NCBI GenBank assembly: GCA_000827265.1
Contig: KN834835.1
Location: 9,579 to 70,311, forward strand
DNA from: Collybiopsis luxurians FD-317 M1
Taxonomy: Eukaryota; Basidiomycota; Agaricomycetes; Agaricales; Omphalotaceae
Length of the DNA: 60,733 nt
Direction: 5' to 3'
In this document: positions 12,258 to 23,596 of the stretch, piece after piece
Position numbering within the stretch: position 1 is the first letter of the stretch
Layout of the letters: every line of letters starts with the position of its first letter
Made by a program: the position numbers and the translations under genes
The notes under the pieces: model-generated
Told to the model about the DNA's origin: nothing
Seen by the model: the letters and a program-made list of their open reading frames with translations, nothing else
Databases searched by the model: none

Positions 12258-12945
12258 ATATAAGTACTTGCAGCAGGCTCTGCATAAGAAATAGTTGGAG
12301 GCATCATCCGAAATGAATGCCAGTCCCCAGCGGTATACATCTTCGACTAAGTCTCGTGCCGTTCCTGAAAGAACTTCCTAACCTGTGACGCTTCTGGCCT
12401 ACATAAGTAAAAGTTAGAAGAACTCATGTTCTCGCATATGTATTCAGGCGATGCCTTTAACCATGCATCATGTCAAGAAGTCTAATCGACACAAGTTACA
12501 CAACGAGGCCTTGTTGAAGATGTCCGTGGTAGTGTTAACCCTTGGCAATGCTTCCAGCTACTCCTCATTTGGATCTTGGAGAGTAGGTCCGTACGCGCTA
12601 GTCGGCATCTATATCCTACGAGGCCTATCAGGGAAATTAATTTTACCCTTAAGTGAGTTCAATAACCAGAGATCATATTTCATAAAAGTATAAATTAAAA
12701 TAAAATAATAGCACGGTACGTACGGTGAAGGGCCGTAATAGTAATGCATGTACACGATGGGGACGGTACAGTTGATTTCGACAGGCTGGTTCCAGAAAGT
12801 TCAAAGAGCTAGAAAGATCACTAACCGGCCTCGGATCCAAGAGGGATTAATTTCCTTCTTCACAATCCGGCAATCCTTGAATCTCACACTTGAGAGTGTG
12901 GGCCGCCGCAATATAACATGCGTGGCAGATATGTGAGGACTCTGG
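12258..12945 (+). repeat. Direct segmental duplicate, copy 1 (flanks the GH18 cluster)
   Basis: This matches 24280-24970 on the same strand with clear but imperfect identity. Shared phrases include CTGCATAAG-AATAGTTG, TCCGAAATGAATG and GGCTGGTTCCAGAAAG, in the same order and at similar spacing. The segment has no recognised gene. The two copies bracket the whole GH18 cluster. Confidence 0.75.
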
Positions 12946-13189
12946 CGGACCCTCTATCGGGAAGGCGACGGCATAAGTGAGGAGAAAGAGACAACGCCGA
13001 TACAATGGGATTGATCTGACCAGCGTACAGGAGCAATGTAAATACATACATATACTACTATCAAGTGAGACGTATGAGACGAAACAGAAACATATGTAGT
13101 TCTCGGTGCGTTCAGTGACGCGAACGGCAAGATCCTCATTATAATACCAACGCAAAAAGTATATTCATATTGACAGCTAGTATTATCTG

Positions 13190-13625
13190 CAGGACTTCAT
13201 TCCGCTAGCATCGAAACTGTCGCTGAGTGCAATAGCATCAATGATGCATGATTAGCAGCTATCACTCAACAGATCGAATTCCGCTAGGATTCGTCGCCGA
13301 AAGGAACCGCCAACGCAAAGACACTAGCACCGACAGTATACCAAATCAAGCCAGCTTGTGAAGTCTATTTCAAAAAGCTGTCTGTACCTCCACTTGGAAT
13401 ATCACTTGACTGCCGTTCAGTTCAAGTACATAGCCGAAGCAAGAAATAATGAAATTCTTTGAATTGTCCACATGAATGAGAACATTGAAGCGCACGCGTT
13501 TCTGAAACCCGTTGTTCAGATCGTGGACCATGCCGTGTAATAGGACTTCAATCGGTAAGAGATGGATGGATAGATAGTGTAAGGCACTACGCAAGAAGAT
13601 GGCACGAGGCAGAACTCTAAGGGAG
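13190..13625. repeat. GH18-A upstream region, inverted duplicate of the GH18-D upstream region
   Basis: The reverse complement of this stretch matches about 23760-24090. Examples are GAATCCTAGCGGAATTCGAT, GATCTGTTGAGTGATAGC and CTATCTATCCATCCATCTC, in the same order. It is 5' of GH18-A as 23600-24090 is 5' of GH18-D, so promoter and gene were duplicated together in opposite orientation. A TATA-like CATTTAAG at 13734-13741 lies 45 bp before the ATG of gene A. Confidence 0.75.
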
Positions 13626-13778
13626 TAAGCATAGAGATGCAGTATATTTGGTATATTTCTCAGTCCATTTTGACATGAGGCCTTCCAGATGGGATGGTAT
13701 CTTTAGCGCTAAGGAGACATATCCATTTAAGAGAGACTCGATCCAACAATTTCTCACCAGTACTACCCCGTCTCAGCA

Positions 13779-14807
13779 ATGCACCCTACAGATGGTCCTT
13801 CCCCCGTTCATCGACTTGTCGTCTACTATCAGACACAGTGCGAAGGAAAGGACGATAAGACGAGCAAGTACATATCACCTACCCCATTGATAGGACTCGC
13901 CTCCCATCTCATTGTCGGTGCTTTCCACCTCGATGGCAGTGACAATACCATCCATCTAATAACAATCCCCCTGATCACAAATCCTTCATTCCAATGTGGA
14001 GAGACATCGCACGCATGCAGGGTAGTGGCGTTAAGGTATTGGGCATGCTAGGTGGCGCAGCCCAGGGTTCTTACCGGAATCTGTACGATCATTTCGATGA
14101 TTGGTACGGTAGGCTGTCGGAATGCATTAAAGAGTAAGTGCTTATGTTTTTTATTTTGCCTCTGGGTCACCGACAATCGGTATTCACTATCGTTTACTTG
14201 TGTCTAATTGTAGGTACAAGCTGGATGGAATCGACCTCGATATAGAAGAAACAGTTGTAGAAGAAGATAAAAAAACAAAGGAACAGAAGAACAAGCTATT
14301 TGATCTTCTGAAAAAATTTATCCCGAAACTCAAAGCCGACTTTGGGGCAGATTTCATCATTACTTTTGCCCCAGTAGCCTATGCACTCAAGGGCGGCACA
14401 GATCCTTTCTCCCAAGTGAAATATAGCGAGATAGAGAGCAATTCGGTGATCAGATTGACCGGTACAATGTCCAGTTTTATTCGGACTTTGGGGTAATGTC
14501 TGCTACTAACGATTATATCGAAATCGTAGAAAATAATGGGTGGAACCCAAGTCGAATAGTGGCTGGCACAATCACAAACTCGGACCATGGGGGCCCATTC
14601 AAACCGTTGGATCAGGTTAGAACCACTGTTAGGAAATTATTGCAGAAGTATGGACATCGTTTTGGAGGATTGGCTGCATGGGAATATTCCAAGTCCGAGC
14701 CCGATCCAGAAGAGCCTTGGAATTGGGCAGCTACAATGAAAGTGACAATGGATAACTGGAAGGAAGTTCTCGTGAAGGAAATCATTGTTTCCTCCGATGA
14801 CAAATGA
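13779..14807 (+). pseudogene. GH18 chitinase-like gene A, two frameshifts
   Basis: This is a glycoside hydrolase family 18 paralogue of genes B, C and D. Exon 1 starts at ATG 13779. The VVYYQTQ strand and the HLI-x-x-AFHL segment are visible. The frame is then lost by an apparent 1-nt deletion near 13971, after which the GMLGGAAQGSY segment continues in another frame. An intron at 14134-14213 (80 bp, GTAAGTG...TAG) matches the intron position in the siblings. Exon 2 has the catalytic DGIDLDIEE motif (DxxDxDxE). A second 1-nt deletion near 14445 shifts the frame again before the YNVQFYSDFG and GGLAAWEY segments. The Trp in the siblings' IDWYN is Arg here. An 18-residue Lys/Glu-rich insertion follows the catalytic motif. 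Unless both shifts are assembly errors, the gene is dead. Confidence 0.8.
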
Positions 14808-14959
14808 ACTCACTACCATTCCTTGATACTCGTGGAATTGTATCTTTTTGGAATTATATTTTACACCTCCCCGTGCACCAAAACGAGTAAAAGCGTCGTA
14901 TCCGAGATGGAAGCCACTTGTGTACCTTCGAGGGACAAGTTAAGGTCCGAGCAATTAGC

Positions 14960-16065
14960 GTTAGTAGGATTTTTTTAATGCAGACACCTTCGAAACTCTC
15001 TCCGCCCACCCACTCATAGGAAGGATAAACTTCTTCGTCGCCTAATCAATGTACATCAAACTGTTCGTTGTCAAAACAATCAACCCACTCCCTACGTTCC
15101 TCGTACAAGATATCAACACCTGCGCATCGTAGGGTAGATTCTTGATCGACGTGATGACACTGAAGGTCGTAGCGGAGGACATAGACCAGACAGACGAAGA
15201 CATCCCGTATGCGGAAACAAGGTAGCGGAGGCGCTGGACATGGCGGACATGGATATGGAGAAGATGAAGAGGGTGCAGGTGTCCGTTTTTTGAGTGTCGT
15301 TGTGTTGGTCTTGTTCTCGACGATGAAAAGGAAGGATGGCTAGTGAGTCCTGCAGGAGGAGAAGGGTCACTCCCACCACTACTCCCCGGTCCCACCCCTG
15401 CTAACAAGCTTAAGACTCCACCCCTCGAACCACCCGACACCCCATCCGCCTCTGCATCCTCATCGGCAGGTCCCTCTGCCACAGAAAAAACCCCCCAGAA
15501 GTGGTCCATGAGGGAGAGCGAGAGGGTGAGGTGTACGCGCATGGTGCGGGTCTTTGTTTTGGGGTTGGAGGATGAGGAAATGGATTCAGGTTTGCCGGCT
15601 GGGGTGATTCGGCTGTGGTGGCGGAGGGATTGCAAATGTCTTTAATCGAACAAGTAATGAGTCATTAGAATCCCAAAAAGAAAGAAGATATGATCGTACC
15701 TTCATCATTGTACATTTCCACATCGACGACACCTGTACAGTCCCAGCACCATGACCTTCCGTCATCTGAGGTATAGCAGCAGCCAAGTCATCCATATCCA
15801 CATCATCCTCTTCCAGCTCCTCTTCCTCCGTAAACCCCGTCCTAAGTAAAACCAAACGGCCCTGCGTACTCCCAACACAAATCACTTTTGCGGTAGAAGA
15901 CAAGCCAGGAATCGGAATCTTCACACGCTGATTGGAGATCTCGCTCTACCAGATTGAAGGCTCCTTGTTCAGATGTAGCCAGTTGAACCCAGGCAGCAAA
16001 CTCGACACCCGAAGGCGCCGGTGAAGAGCGTGCATCCCCGCTCAAATTAACCAGCCTCAAGCTAA
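14960..16065 (-). pseudogene. CFT1: Scrambled CFT1/CPSF160 fragment, copy 1
   Basis: Three pieces on the minus strand resemble CFT1, the 160-kDa subunit of the cleavage and polyadenylation factor. A PSGVEFAAWVQLA segment (about 15980-16030) matches the protein's N terminus. A VGSTQGRLVLLRT segment followed by an acidic run (about 15770-15880) resembles the region near residue 400. SIKNLPYDAQ...LTTNSLMYID, a stop, then ATKK...GWAERVS (about 14980-15150) resembles the region near residue 300. The last piece should precede the second in an intact protein, so the order is scrambled. The TAG at 15039-15041 stands where the family has Gln (CAG to TAG). A related copy lies at 18320-19120. Identification is from remembered family motifs and should be tested by alignment. 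Confidence 0.55.
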
Positions 16066-16418
16066 GGAAGCCTTGTCTGATCTTGGAGCGAGGTTTCGCT
16101 AGACTTTGAGTAATGTTTGAGCTGGTATTGGCATTACATTGGCATTGGAACCGAGTCCGAGATGGATTCCGAGAGCACGTCCGAAAATTCCATGCACGTG
16201 ACTTTCCAGTGACCGCTGAAGCTGAAGACGCGTTCCAAGTGACAACGCGTAAATGCTCCCTGGCCTAAACTGTCGGCAGCAGGTACACAATGAATCGCTC
16301 AAATTACCATCGCTACTACATTAGAAACTATACATTCGAATCAAGAGGGAATATAGATCTCAAAAGGAATGTAACAGAACGACTCGGAAATCCTTTTACC
16401 CTGCCTCTTTCAAATTAA

Positions 16419-17426
16419 TTAGTTGTTCATCGTCGCCTTCATCGTAGATGCCCAGCCCCAAGGTTGGTTCGGATTAGGCTCGGAATTAAAATACTCCCAC
16501 CCCGCCACACCTCCAAAACTACCCTGATACTCCCCTACCAGCTCCCTCACAGTATTCTCAACAAGCACCAAAGGCACATACCCAGATCCATCGCCCGGAT
16601 TCGTAAGCGTACCAGCTACCAACCGACTCGGGTCCAACGGAAGATCCTTCACGATATCATCATAGTCCTGCGTACTCGACATGGACCCGAAGCCCGAGTA
16701 GAACTGGGCATTGTACCAGTCGATTTGACTACCGTAGCTTTTCTCTAGGTCGCTGTAGCTGAAGCCAGAGATGTGATTTGAACTTCCCTGGAGTGAATTG
16801 GCTACGGGAGCCAAAGTGATGATGAAACCCGTCCCGAAATCCGCTCTAAGCTTCTGGATGAGCTTCGCGACGTTCTCTAGGCTCTCAGGTTCCTCTATAT
16901 CGAGGTCGATTCCGTCCAACTTGTACCTATTTATCGCAAGACACATAAGTATCTGATAGACTGATAGAGCCGAACAAGAAACAAGAAACAACAAAACAAT
17001 GACTCACTGCGTAATCGTCCCCGCCAACAACTGATAAAACGTATCGAAATCCTTCGCCAAATTCGCATACGATCCCTGCGCCGCTCCACCCAACATCCCC
17101 ATGGCCTTAACACCACTCGCCTGCATACTCGCAACGTCCTTCCACATCTGAACCAACGAAGGATCACTAGGGGGTACATCATTCAGATGAATCGTCTTGT
17201 CATCATTGAGGTGGAACGCAGCGATGATGAGATGGGAAGCGAGCGAAGTCAACGGAGTAGGAGAGATGTATTTATTAGATTGGTATTGTGTCTGGTAATA
17301 GACAACAACGCGATGTCCGGGGGAAGATGCTCTGGGTGCGAGGCCTATGGGCATTGCCGCGATGAGATGAGAGAGGAGGGGTAGTAGGAGCAGGAAAGAG
17401 CCCGCCCTTAAATAACTAAGTCTCAT
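16419..17426 (-). CDS. GH18 chitinase-like protein B (intact)
   Basis: This is a glycoside hydrolase family 18 protein, likely hydrolysing chitin or related beta-1,4-GlcNAc substrates through substrate-assisted catalysis. Exon 1 is 17426-17008 and exon 2 is 16926-16419, with an intron at 16927-17007 (81 bp) between them. The joined frame is 308 residues. The catalytic DGIDLDIEE motif (acid Glu) begins exon 2. YNAQFYSGFG and GGVAGWEYF provide the usual Tyr and terminal Trp of the barrel. From ATG 17426 the N terminus is Arg-rich then strongly hydrophobic (SFLLLLPLLSHLIAA), a good signal peptide. However, the siblings align only from the second ATG at 17354, and a TATA-like TATTTAAG lies between the two ATGs. 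The shorter 284-residue form without a signal is therefore possible. The acidic tail of D is absent. Confidence 0.85.
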
Positions 17427-18319
17427 TGCAAGTGTTAAAGATTACACACTTGTCTAGAGGGGAAAGGAGTGTAGTTAGACAGACTTGTCTAGGGGCAAAA
17501 GGAATGGAGTTAGACTGAGGGGAAAAGACTGAGCATGTTGTTAACGAAGGGCCATTTTGTACTTGGCCTGGTATTATGCCTCATGCCATCTTACGGCTTC
17601 ACAGACGGCCGTATGTGTCACAGATAGATAGATAGATAGATAGATGAATAGATATTACGCAACAGAGTACATCCAAATCGCTTCCAACCTCCAGAGTCAT
17701 AACTGCCTGCCATCCGTAAACTTTAATTTTCGCAACTCTACTGCGCAAGATTTATTCATCGAGATTTCGCAATAGTTGCGGGCTAAGCAGGATAGGAATC
17801 CGACTCACAAGTGGGCGAGACCATCCTGGTAGTGGCGAGAAAGTATTGTGTTGCGTTCGAAGCCGCAAAGATACTCTAGGGTCACTTTGACTGGAAGCGA
17901 GTTAAGTCGGGAGTTAAACCGATCGAAATAAACGTGTTGTCAACAGAGGCGAATTTTATGCTCGGTTGGTACTATACCTCTCGTCATCACGGCCGTCAAG
18001 TAATTGTAAGTGTCATGGATATAGAAGTATAATGAACATTTTCAGTCAGTACTAATAGAGTATCATATATGCTTGGCTGTTAATCTGTCCATTTACCTTT
18101 CCACCCACCCCGCGAGCAACGTCAATGTGTGCTTGCAATCATTCATACCGAAGCTCGGTTGAATCTTTTACCCAACGTCCTGCCTGTTCATCTTCCCCGC
18201 CTTTTGCCCTTCTGTTCGAGCTGGGTCAGTAAAGCATTCTGATTCACTGCTCTTTCTAGGCACCAGTAGTGAATCTAACCATATTCAAACGAGGTGTGCC
18301 GAAGTTGGAACGTCGTGAT
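17427..18319. other. Intergenic, GATA microsatellite
   Basis: No coding frame is recognised. A (GATA)n tract lies at about 17622-17645. GCCTCATGCCATCTTAC just before it is also found in the upstream regions of genes A and D, so this is the duplicated promoter side of gene B. Confidence 0.5.
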
Positions 18320-19120
18320 AGATTTTAATACAGACACTTCTGAAACCCTTTCCATCTACTATTTACAGGAAGCATGAGCTTCTTCGTCGCTTGGCCGAGG
18401 AAAACGAGACTAAATTCGTCGTCAGGACTACCAACTATCGCCTATGTTATTCGTACCAGGAATGAGCGTCTGCGCGTCATAGAGGGATCTTCAGTCGACA
18501 TGGAATAACGCTGAAAGTCGAGGTAACGCCGAGAGACGGCAGGGTCACGGAAGCTGGGTAAAATGATAAAATCAACGATGTTGTGGAGACGAAGACGGGT
18601 AGCGAAAGGATAAATGATGATTTCTCCGTAGGCGTCGGCGTCAGGATCGAGGTCCATTTTCAGTACTAGTGCGTCGTCGTGTTTTCTTCTCGACGATAAA
18701 AGGGAAGGACGATCTGATATCCAAACATTATGGAGCCTCGTTCGTATGCGGGTACTGAGACGGTTATATGGTCGTATAGGCTGGAGACCATTCTAATAAC
18801 GCAATGTGAGTATTAATTTAGTACAAACAGTTTTTGAACCAGATTTGACGGCACTTTGCATCTTAAGCCGACCAGCATCCCGTCTTTACAATTCCTCTTC
18901 GCTACCCAAGATTCTGGCAATACCATTGAGCTTCCGTGCTCAAATGTAATAAGCCTTTTCAAATCCCTTCGCCTTCCGCAATTCGAGTTTCTTGAACTCA
19001 GTGGATTTCGCTACGATGGGCGTTGAAGCAATTTCTTGTTCGGATATAGTCAGTTGAACCCACTGGGCAGCAAATGCTACGTCCATTCCCGCTTAATTTA
19101 AACCAAACTCAAGCTAAAGC
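18320..19120 (-). pseudogene. CFT1: Scrambled CFT1/CPSF160 fragment, copy 2
   Basis: This is homologous at the nucleotide level to 14980-16070; for example CTTCTTCGTCGCxT near 18380 and 15030, and GTAGCCAGTTGAACCC-like text near 19050 and 15980. On the minus strand, HNIVDFIILPSFRDPAV (about 18530-18590) matches the CFT1 segment usually read as NVVDFxFLPGFNNPTxAVL. After that the frame is lost. Sequence matching the CFT1 N-terminal part of copy 1 lies near 19030-19110. Like copy 1, it sits immediately downstream, in cluster order, of the next GH18 gene, so the two were duplicated as one block. Confidence 0.5.
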
Positions 19121-19588
19121 ACGAGTCTCTGCGCTGAGATCGATTTTGTGATAGATTTTGATTGAGTTATAAGTTGTTATTCGCTTGAAAGTGGCATTGG
19201 AAGGGGTCCGAGATAGGATGCGAGAGCAAGTCCGAAAAATTAATCCACGTGACTTTTAAGTGAGAAGGTTAAGCGCTTTAGGTCGCGGTTCGAAGCGCCG
19301 ACACGTATGTGTAACTGAACATCTTAGATGCTTCCAGGTCCAAGACAGACGAGAAGTTCATAGGATGTCCTCACAATAGACTTCCTTTATTCCTTGCTCC
19401 CCGCTGTGACCCAATGCCAATAGGCCGACGGGAGCCTTGTATCGACTTTGTCGGAACGGAAGATTGATGCTGGGTAGTACAGATAGCAGCATGTTCCAGT
19501 TGCAAGATGATTCCCTCTAGCTTCTAAATATGATTCCCAAAAGACACGAGTGTCAAGTAATGATACTGACTACATTGGAAGAATTCTA
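19121..19588. other. Spacer homologous to 16080-16320
   Basis: No gene is seen. The text around 19190-19260 (AGTGGCATTGGAA, GTCCGAGAT, CACGTGACTTT) matches 16130-16210 in order. This marks the edge of the duplicated CFT1-fragment plus GH18 block. Confidence 0.55.
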
Positions 19589-20501
19589 TCACTGTGCCGC
19601 GAGAACCTCTTTCCAGTTATCCATTGCCGCTTTCATCGCTGCTGCCCATGTCCAAGGATCCTGCAAGTCAGGCATTGAATTGTAGTACTCCCATCCAGTT
19701 ACTCCTCCAAACTGATGGCCGTACATCTGCAATAGTTTATTGACTGTGGTTTTAATCTCATCCAGCGGTACAAACCCTGACCCATCATCCGAGTTTGTGA
19801 GCGTGCCAGCCACTATCCGACTTGGGTCCAACGGACATTTTTGTACAATATCAGTATAATCCGTTGTATTTGACATCGTCCCAAATCCCGAATAGAACTG
19901 GACATTGTACCAGTCGATTTGATTACCATAACCTTTCTCTAGGTCGCTATATTTGAATCCAGAGAAAGGATCTGGACCTCCCTTGAGTGCGCTGGCCACA
20001 GGGGCCAAGGTGATGATAAAATCTGCCCCAAAATCGGCTCTGAGATTCTGGATAAGCTTCACCACGTCAGCTAGGGTCTCGGATTCTTCTATATCAAGGT
20101 CAATTCCATCCAGCCTGTAACTACAAAAAGGCGTAAGTATACGAGACAAGGAAACCAGTCACTCACTTTGAGATGCAGGACGACAGCAGCTTGTAATATG
20201 TATCGAAGTCTTTTGACAAGTTCTTATACGATCCCTTTGCTGCACCACCCAACATGCCCATTGCCTTGACACCATTTCCCTGCATACGCGCAATGTCCCT
20301 CCACATTGGAATCAAGGAGGCATCATCAGGAGGAACGTCATTAAGATGAATTGTCTTATTATCGTTGAGGTGAAATGCCGAGATAATGAGATGGGAGGCG
20401 AGCGATATCAATGGAGTAGGAGAGATGTATTTCTTATCTTCGTACTGTGTCTGATAATAGACGACAACACGATGAACGGGGGAAGGACTAGCAGGGGGCG
20501 T
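19589..20501 (-). CDS. GH18 chitinase-like protein C, conserved start codon lost
   Basis: The GH18 domain is complete. Exon 1 ends at 20167, an intron spans 20121-20166 (46 bp), and exon 2 is 20120-19589. The catalytic DGIDLDIEE, YNVQFYSGFG and GGVTGWEYY segments are all present without stops or frameshifts. The codon aligned with the ATG of genes A and D reads ACG (20501-20499) in an otherwise conserved TTCAGCA context. The only nearby upstream ATG (about 20550) runs into a stop after three codons. The next in-frame ATG lies well inside the domain. The gene may be silenced by start loss, start at a near-cognate codon, or use an unseen 5' exon. A TATA-like TATTTAAG lies at about 20534-20541. 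Confidence 0.75.
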
Positions 20502-20522
20502 TGCTGAAATAAGTAACAACAA

Positions 20523-22514
20523 AGTGTTTTGCCCTTAAATAACCATGTTTCGTTCTAAGCGCTAGAGATACCCACCTGCCTGGAAGCGAGTTTAGCACTG
20601 ATATTTCTCAACATGAAAAAAGTCTAACTCACTCTCGTGTCGTGATATCTATCGAACCTACTGGGACTCACTGGATCAGCTCTCTTCCCATGAAAGGCAC
20701 TTTTGGTGGGGGGTTGCTTGCTCTTCGATGTGAGGTAATTGGATTCAGCCCCACCGTTGGAGCTGTAGTCCTACATAATGTTATTCTCTGTGCAAGTGAA
20801 CAGATTAAAAGAAGACCTACAGGTGAAAGAGGTGCAGTTGCGCCTGTGCCAGTATCTAAGCTGTTAAATGACTATGTAGACTTGGAGTCAGTGATACTGA
20901 TACGACGATGAGATGACACATCCAATGCTCACCGATAATGCTGTGTTCCAGTGGCTGCCACTCTGCATGTTCGTCGCATTTTTGTTCAAAGGGGCAGTAC
21001 AAACAAACACGGGGAGACCGAGAAGGATGTGAGTGATTCTGAGAACACGCATGTTTATAGTGAGATTTGTAATATGGTTAGCGAAGACGGTGGTAAGATT
21101 AGTGTCGGCCCTGCCGATACGATGCAAGCTCCTGGCTTGAAGAAACAGGGAAGCATCTGTTTCCCTTATAAACTGTTCGAGACTGAATACTCACCCGAGA
21201 AAACGAGCAGAATAGCGGCGCTACTAGTGTGGGAAACCGCTGCGAAAGTTTCGGGGACTCCTGTTAAGAGCATTGCACGCATGTAAACAAATGAGGAAAT
21301 GGATACTTTTTTTGAACAGTATGCGTTGGAGTTACGTCTCATCCACTCTCATGCGATCGGAGATTTATGCTTGGTAGTAATCCTCGAAGACATACGGAGA
21401 AAGTTCAAAATCTACTTACGAATCTTTAGAAACGCCGTAGTGTGCTCAAAGTGAGCTATACTAATGGTGTTGTTTTAGAGTAGGAAATTCGAATTATTGT
21501 TTTGATTCAATGCCACAAGGACGTCTCTGTTCTGCATCCCTTCTGAAGAGACTTCAGATTCACTCATAGATGAATTAGTCACCGGAACCTCCTCAATATA
21601 GTTTGCGGCCGTAAACACCACTACTGATAGCCCAGTTGAGGCTGGCGGAACGGGAGTCACACCTTGGGTGCGCAATATTACCTTTGTCCAATAAGGATCA
21701 TTAAACTCTTTGTCTTTGACATTCAATAACGGCTCACCGCCATCTTCTCCGGACATGCTCCGCACACCTTCCTGCCCCATTGTATGATATGACTTTCTTG
21801 CCACTTCTGCTCAAACCGCTCTTGAATCACCATAGCAATGTACTAGAATCTCGTTCAATTAACATCGTGTTCCGGCTTATTTCATCCGTCTCCGGTCACT
21901 TTTCTTTGGGACCTTGATGGAACCTTGATCTGGTTTTCAAAGGAGGAAGTTGAGAATTGAAATAAACGTGAATGGGATGACATTGTGTGAAGATATTTCA
22001 TTATTCTAGTACAATTTTATTTTGAAATTTCAAGCTGTCGAATAGGGCCCAGCTCGAGCCCTGGCCGCGGCTATCTGGGCCCTAGCCAGGGCTTCAGAGC
22101 CGGACCCCGGCTGGCACATCACTGCCAGTGAGCACTCTCGTCTCCTTTTCCCATCACTGCATGCAAATTTTAGTAAGTTTTGCCGCTTATGGTAAACTTA
22201 TGAAGAACAGATACAGATGAATTTCCATAAAAGGAAATTTCCCACAATTTTATTGTAAGTTTTCCGTAAGTTTACCATTTTAGGTGGCAACTTGTGAGAT
22301 CTGCTTGTAGTGCCAGTCAGTATAATACTTTGCTGCGATCAGATATTGAATGAGCTCCAGGTTCTGGCAATGGAAAATCAGCTTAGTACCATCGTTAAGG
22401 CATTGAAAATGTACACGAAAGTTCGACAAGTACATAGATTTCAGGAATAATGTACTTGTACTGTAGATAGAGAAGCTTAACCCAAGTATCCAGCATGAAT
22501 CGTCGTAGAACTTC
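20523..22514. other. No recognised gene between GH18-C and GH18-D
   Basis: Open frames of 80-110 codons occur at plus 20951-21286 and minus 21475-21804, without recognised motifs. On the minus strand near 21050 a short frame begins MRVLRITHILLGLPVF, which looks like a signal peptide. It is followed by a possible GTGAGC donor near 20930, so a tiny secreted-protein gene is possible but unsupported. A GC-rich hairpin lies at 22057-22093. Confidence 0.35.
22057..22093. repeat. GC-rich hairpin in AT-rich surroundings
   Basis: AGCCCTGGC (22057-22065) is complemented exactly by GCCAGGGCT (22085-22093) across a 19-base loop. GGGCCC occurs both just before the stem and inside the loop. The flanks are strongly AT-rich. 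It could be a terminal structure of a small element or a transcription terminator; no target-site duplication was found. Confidence 0.5.
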
Positions 22515-23596
22515 TTATGCCACACTCGCAGGATTCCGAGCTGAAGCCTGAAGCTCATCCTCGTCCTCATCAGAGGAACTCTGGCTAGGCTCTTCGTCAC
22601 TGGAACTCTCACCACTAGAGCTCTCGCCACTAGAACTCTCGCTGTCATCTACACCTGCCGCAAGTACCTCCTTCCAATTATTCATTGTCACTTTCATTAG
22701 AGCTGCCCAAGTCCAACGCTCTTTTGAATCCGGCATCGAGTTGTGATATTCCCACCCGGCTAATCCTCCAAAACGATGCCCATACTGCTGCAATAATTTC
22801 CTAGCGGTGGTTTTAACATCATCCAACTGCACAAAACCAGACCCATTATCCGAATTTGTGAGTGTGCCAGCCACTATACGACTTGGGTCCAACGGACATT
22901 TTTGTACAATATCGGTGTAATCCGTTGTTGTTGACATTGTCCCGAAGCCTGAATAGAATTGGACATTGTACCAGTCAATTTGATCACCATAGCCGCTCTC
23001 TAGATCGCTATATTTGAACCCAGAGAAAGAATCTGTACCACCCTGGAGTGCACTGGCTACAGGGGCTAAAGTGATGATGAAATCTGTCCCGAAGTCTGCT
23101 CTGAGATTCTGGATAAGTTTCACAAGATCATCCAAGCTCTCAGATTCTTCTATATCGAGGTCGATTCCATCTAGCCTGTACCTACAATTAAACACAAGTG
23201 CGTGATAGTAAGTACAAATTGTCACCCAGAGGCAAAATAAAATAAAATAAGCACTCACTCTGTAATGCATGACGACAGCAATCCATAATAAGTATCAAAA
23301 TCTTTTGACAGGTTCTTATATGATCCCTGACATGCGCCACCTAACATGGCCATTACCTTAATGCCACTTCCCTGCATTCGCGCGACGTCCCTCCACATTG
23401 GAATGAAGGAGGCATCATCAGGGGGATCGTTATTAATATGGATTGTCTTGTCATCGTTAAGGTGGAATGCGGCAATAATGAGATGGGAGGCGACTGATAT
23501 CAATGGGGAGGGTGAGATGTACTTGTTATCTTGGTACTGTGTCTGATAGTAGACGACAACTCGATGAACGGGGGAAGGACCATCCGGAGGACGCAT
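22515..23596 (-). CDS. GH18 chitinase-like protein D with Ser/Glu-rich tail
   Basis: Two exons (23596-23259 and 23181-22515), separated by a 77-bp intron at 23182-23258, give 334 residues. The start ATG at 23596 lies 55 bp downstream of a TATTTAAG box and is in frame with VVVYYQTQ, the first barrel strand. The catalytic DGIDLDIEE motif opens exon 2. The YNVQFYSGFG and GGLAGWEYH segments complete the GH18 set. The last 45 or so residues are an acidic Ser-rich tail with tandem ESSSG/ESSSD units, absent from genes B and C. No signal peptide is evident, so the protein may be intracellular or use an unseen upstream exon. Role inferred: hydrolysis or binding of chitin-like polymers. Confidence 0.85.

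Noticed and set aside
15343..15645. Plus-strand Pro/Ser-rich frame of 100 codons
   Set aside because: It lies opposite the CFT1-like fragment and has low complexity; the minus strand gives recognisable motifs.
21475..21804. Minus-strand 109-codon frame as a gene
   Set aside because: No motif, no splice context and no homologue recognised; left as intergenic.
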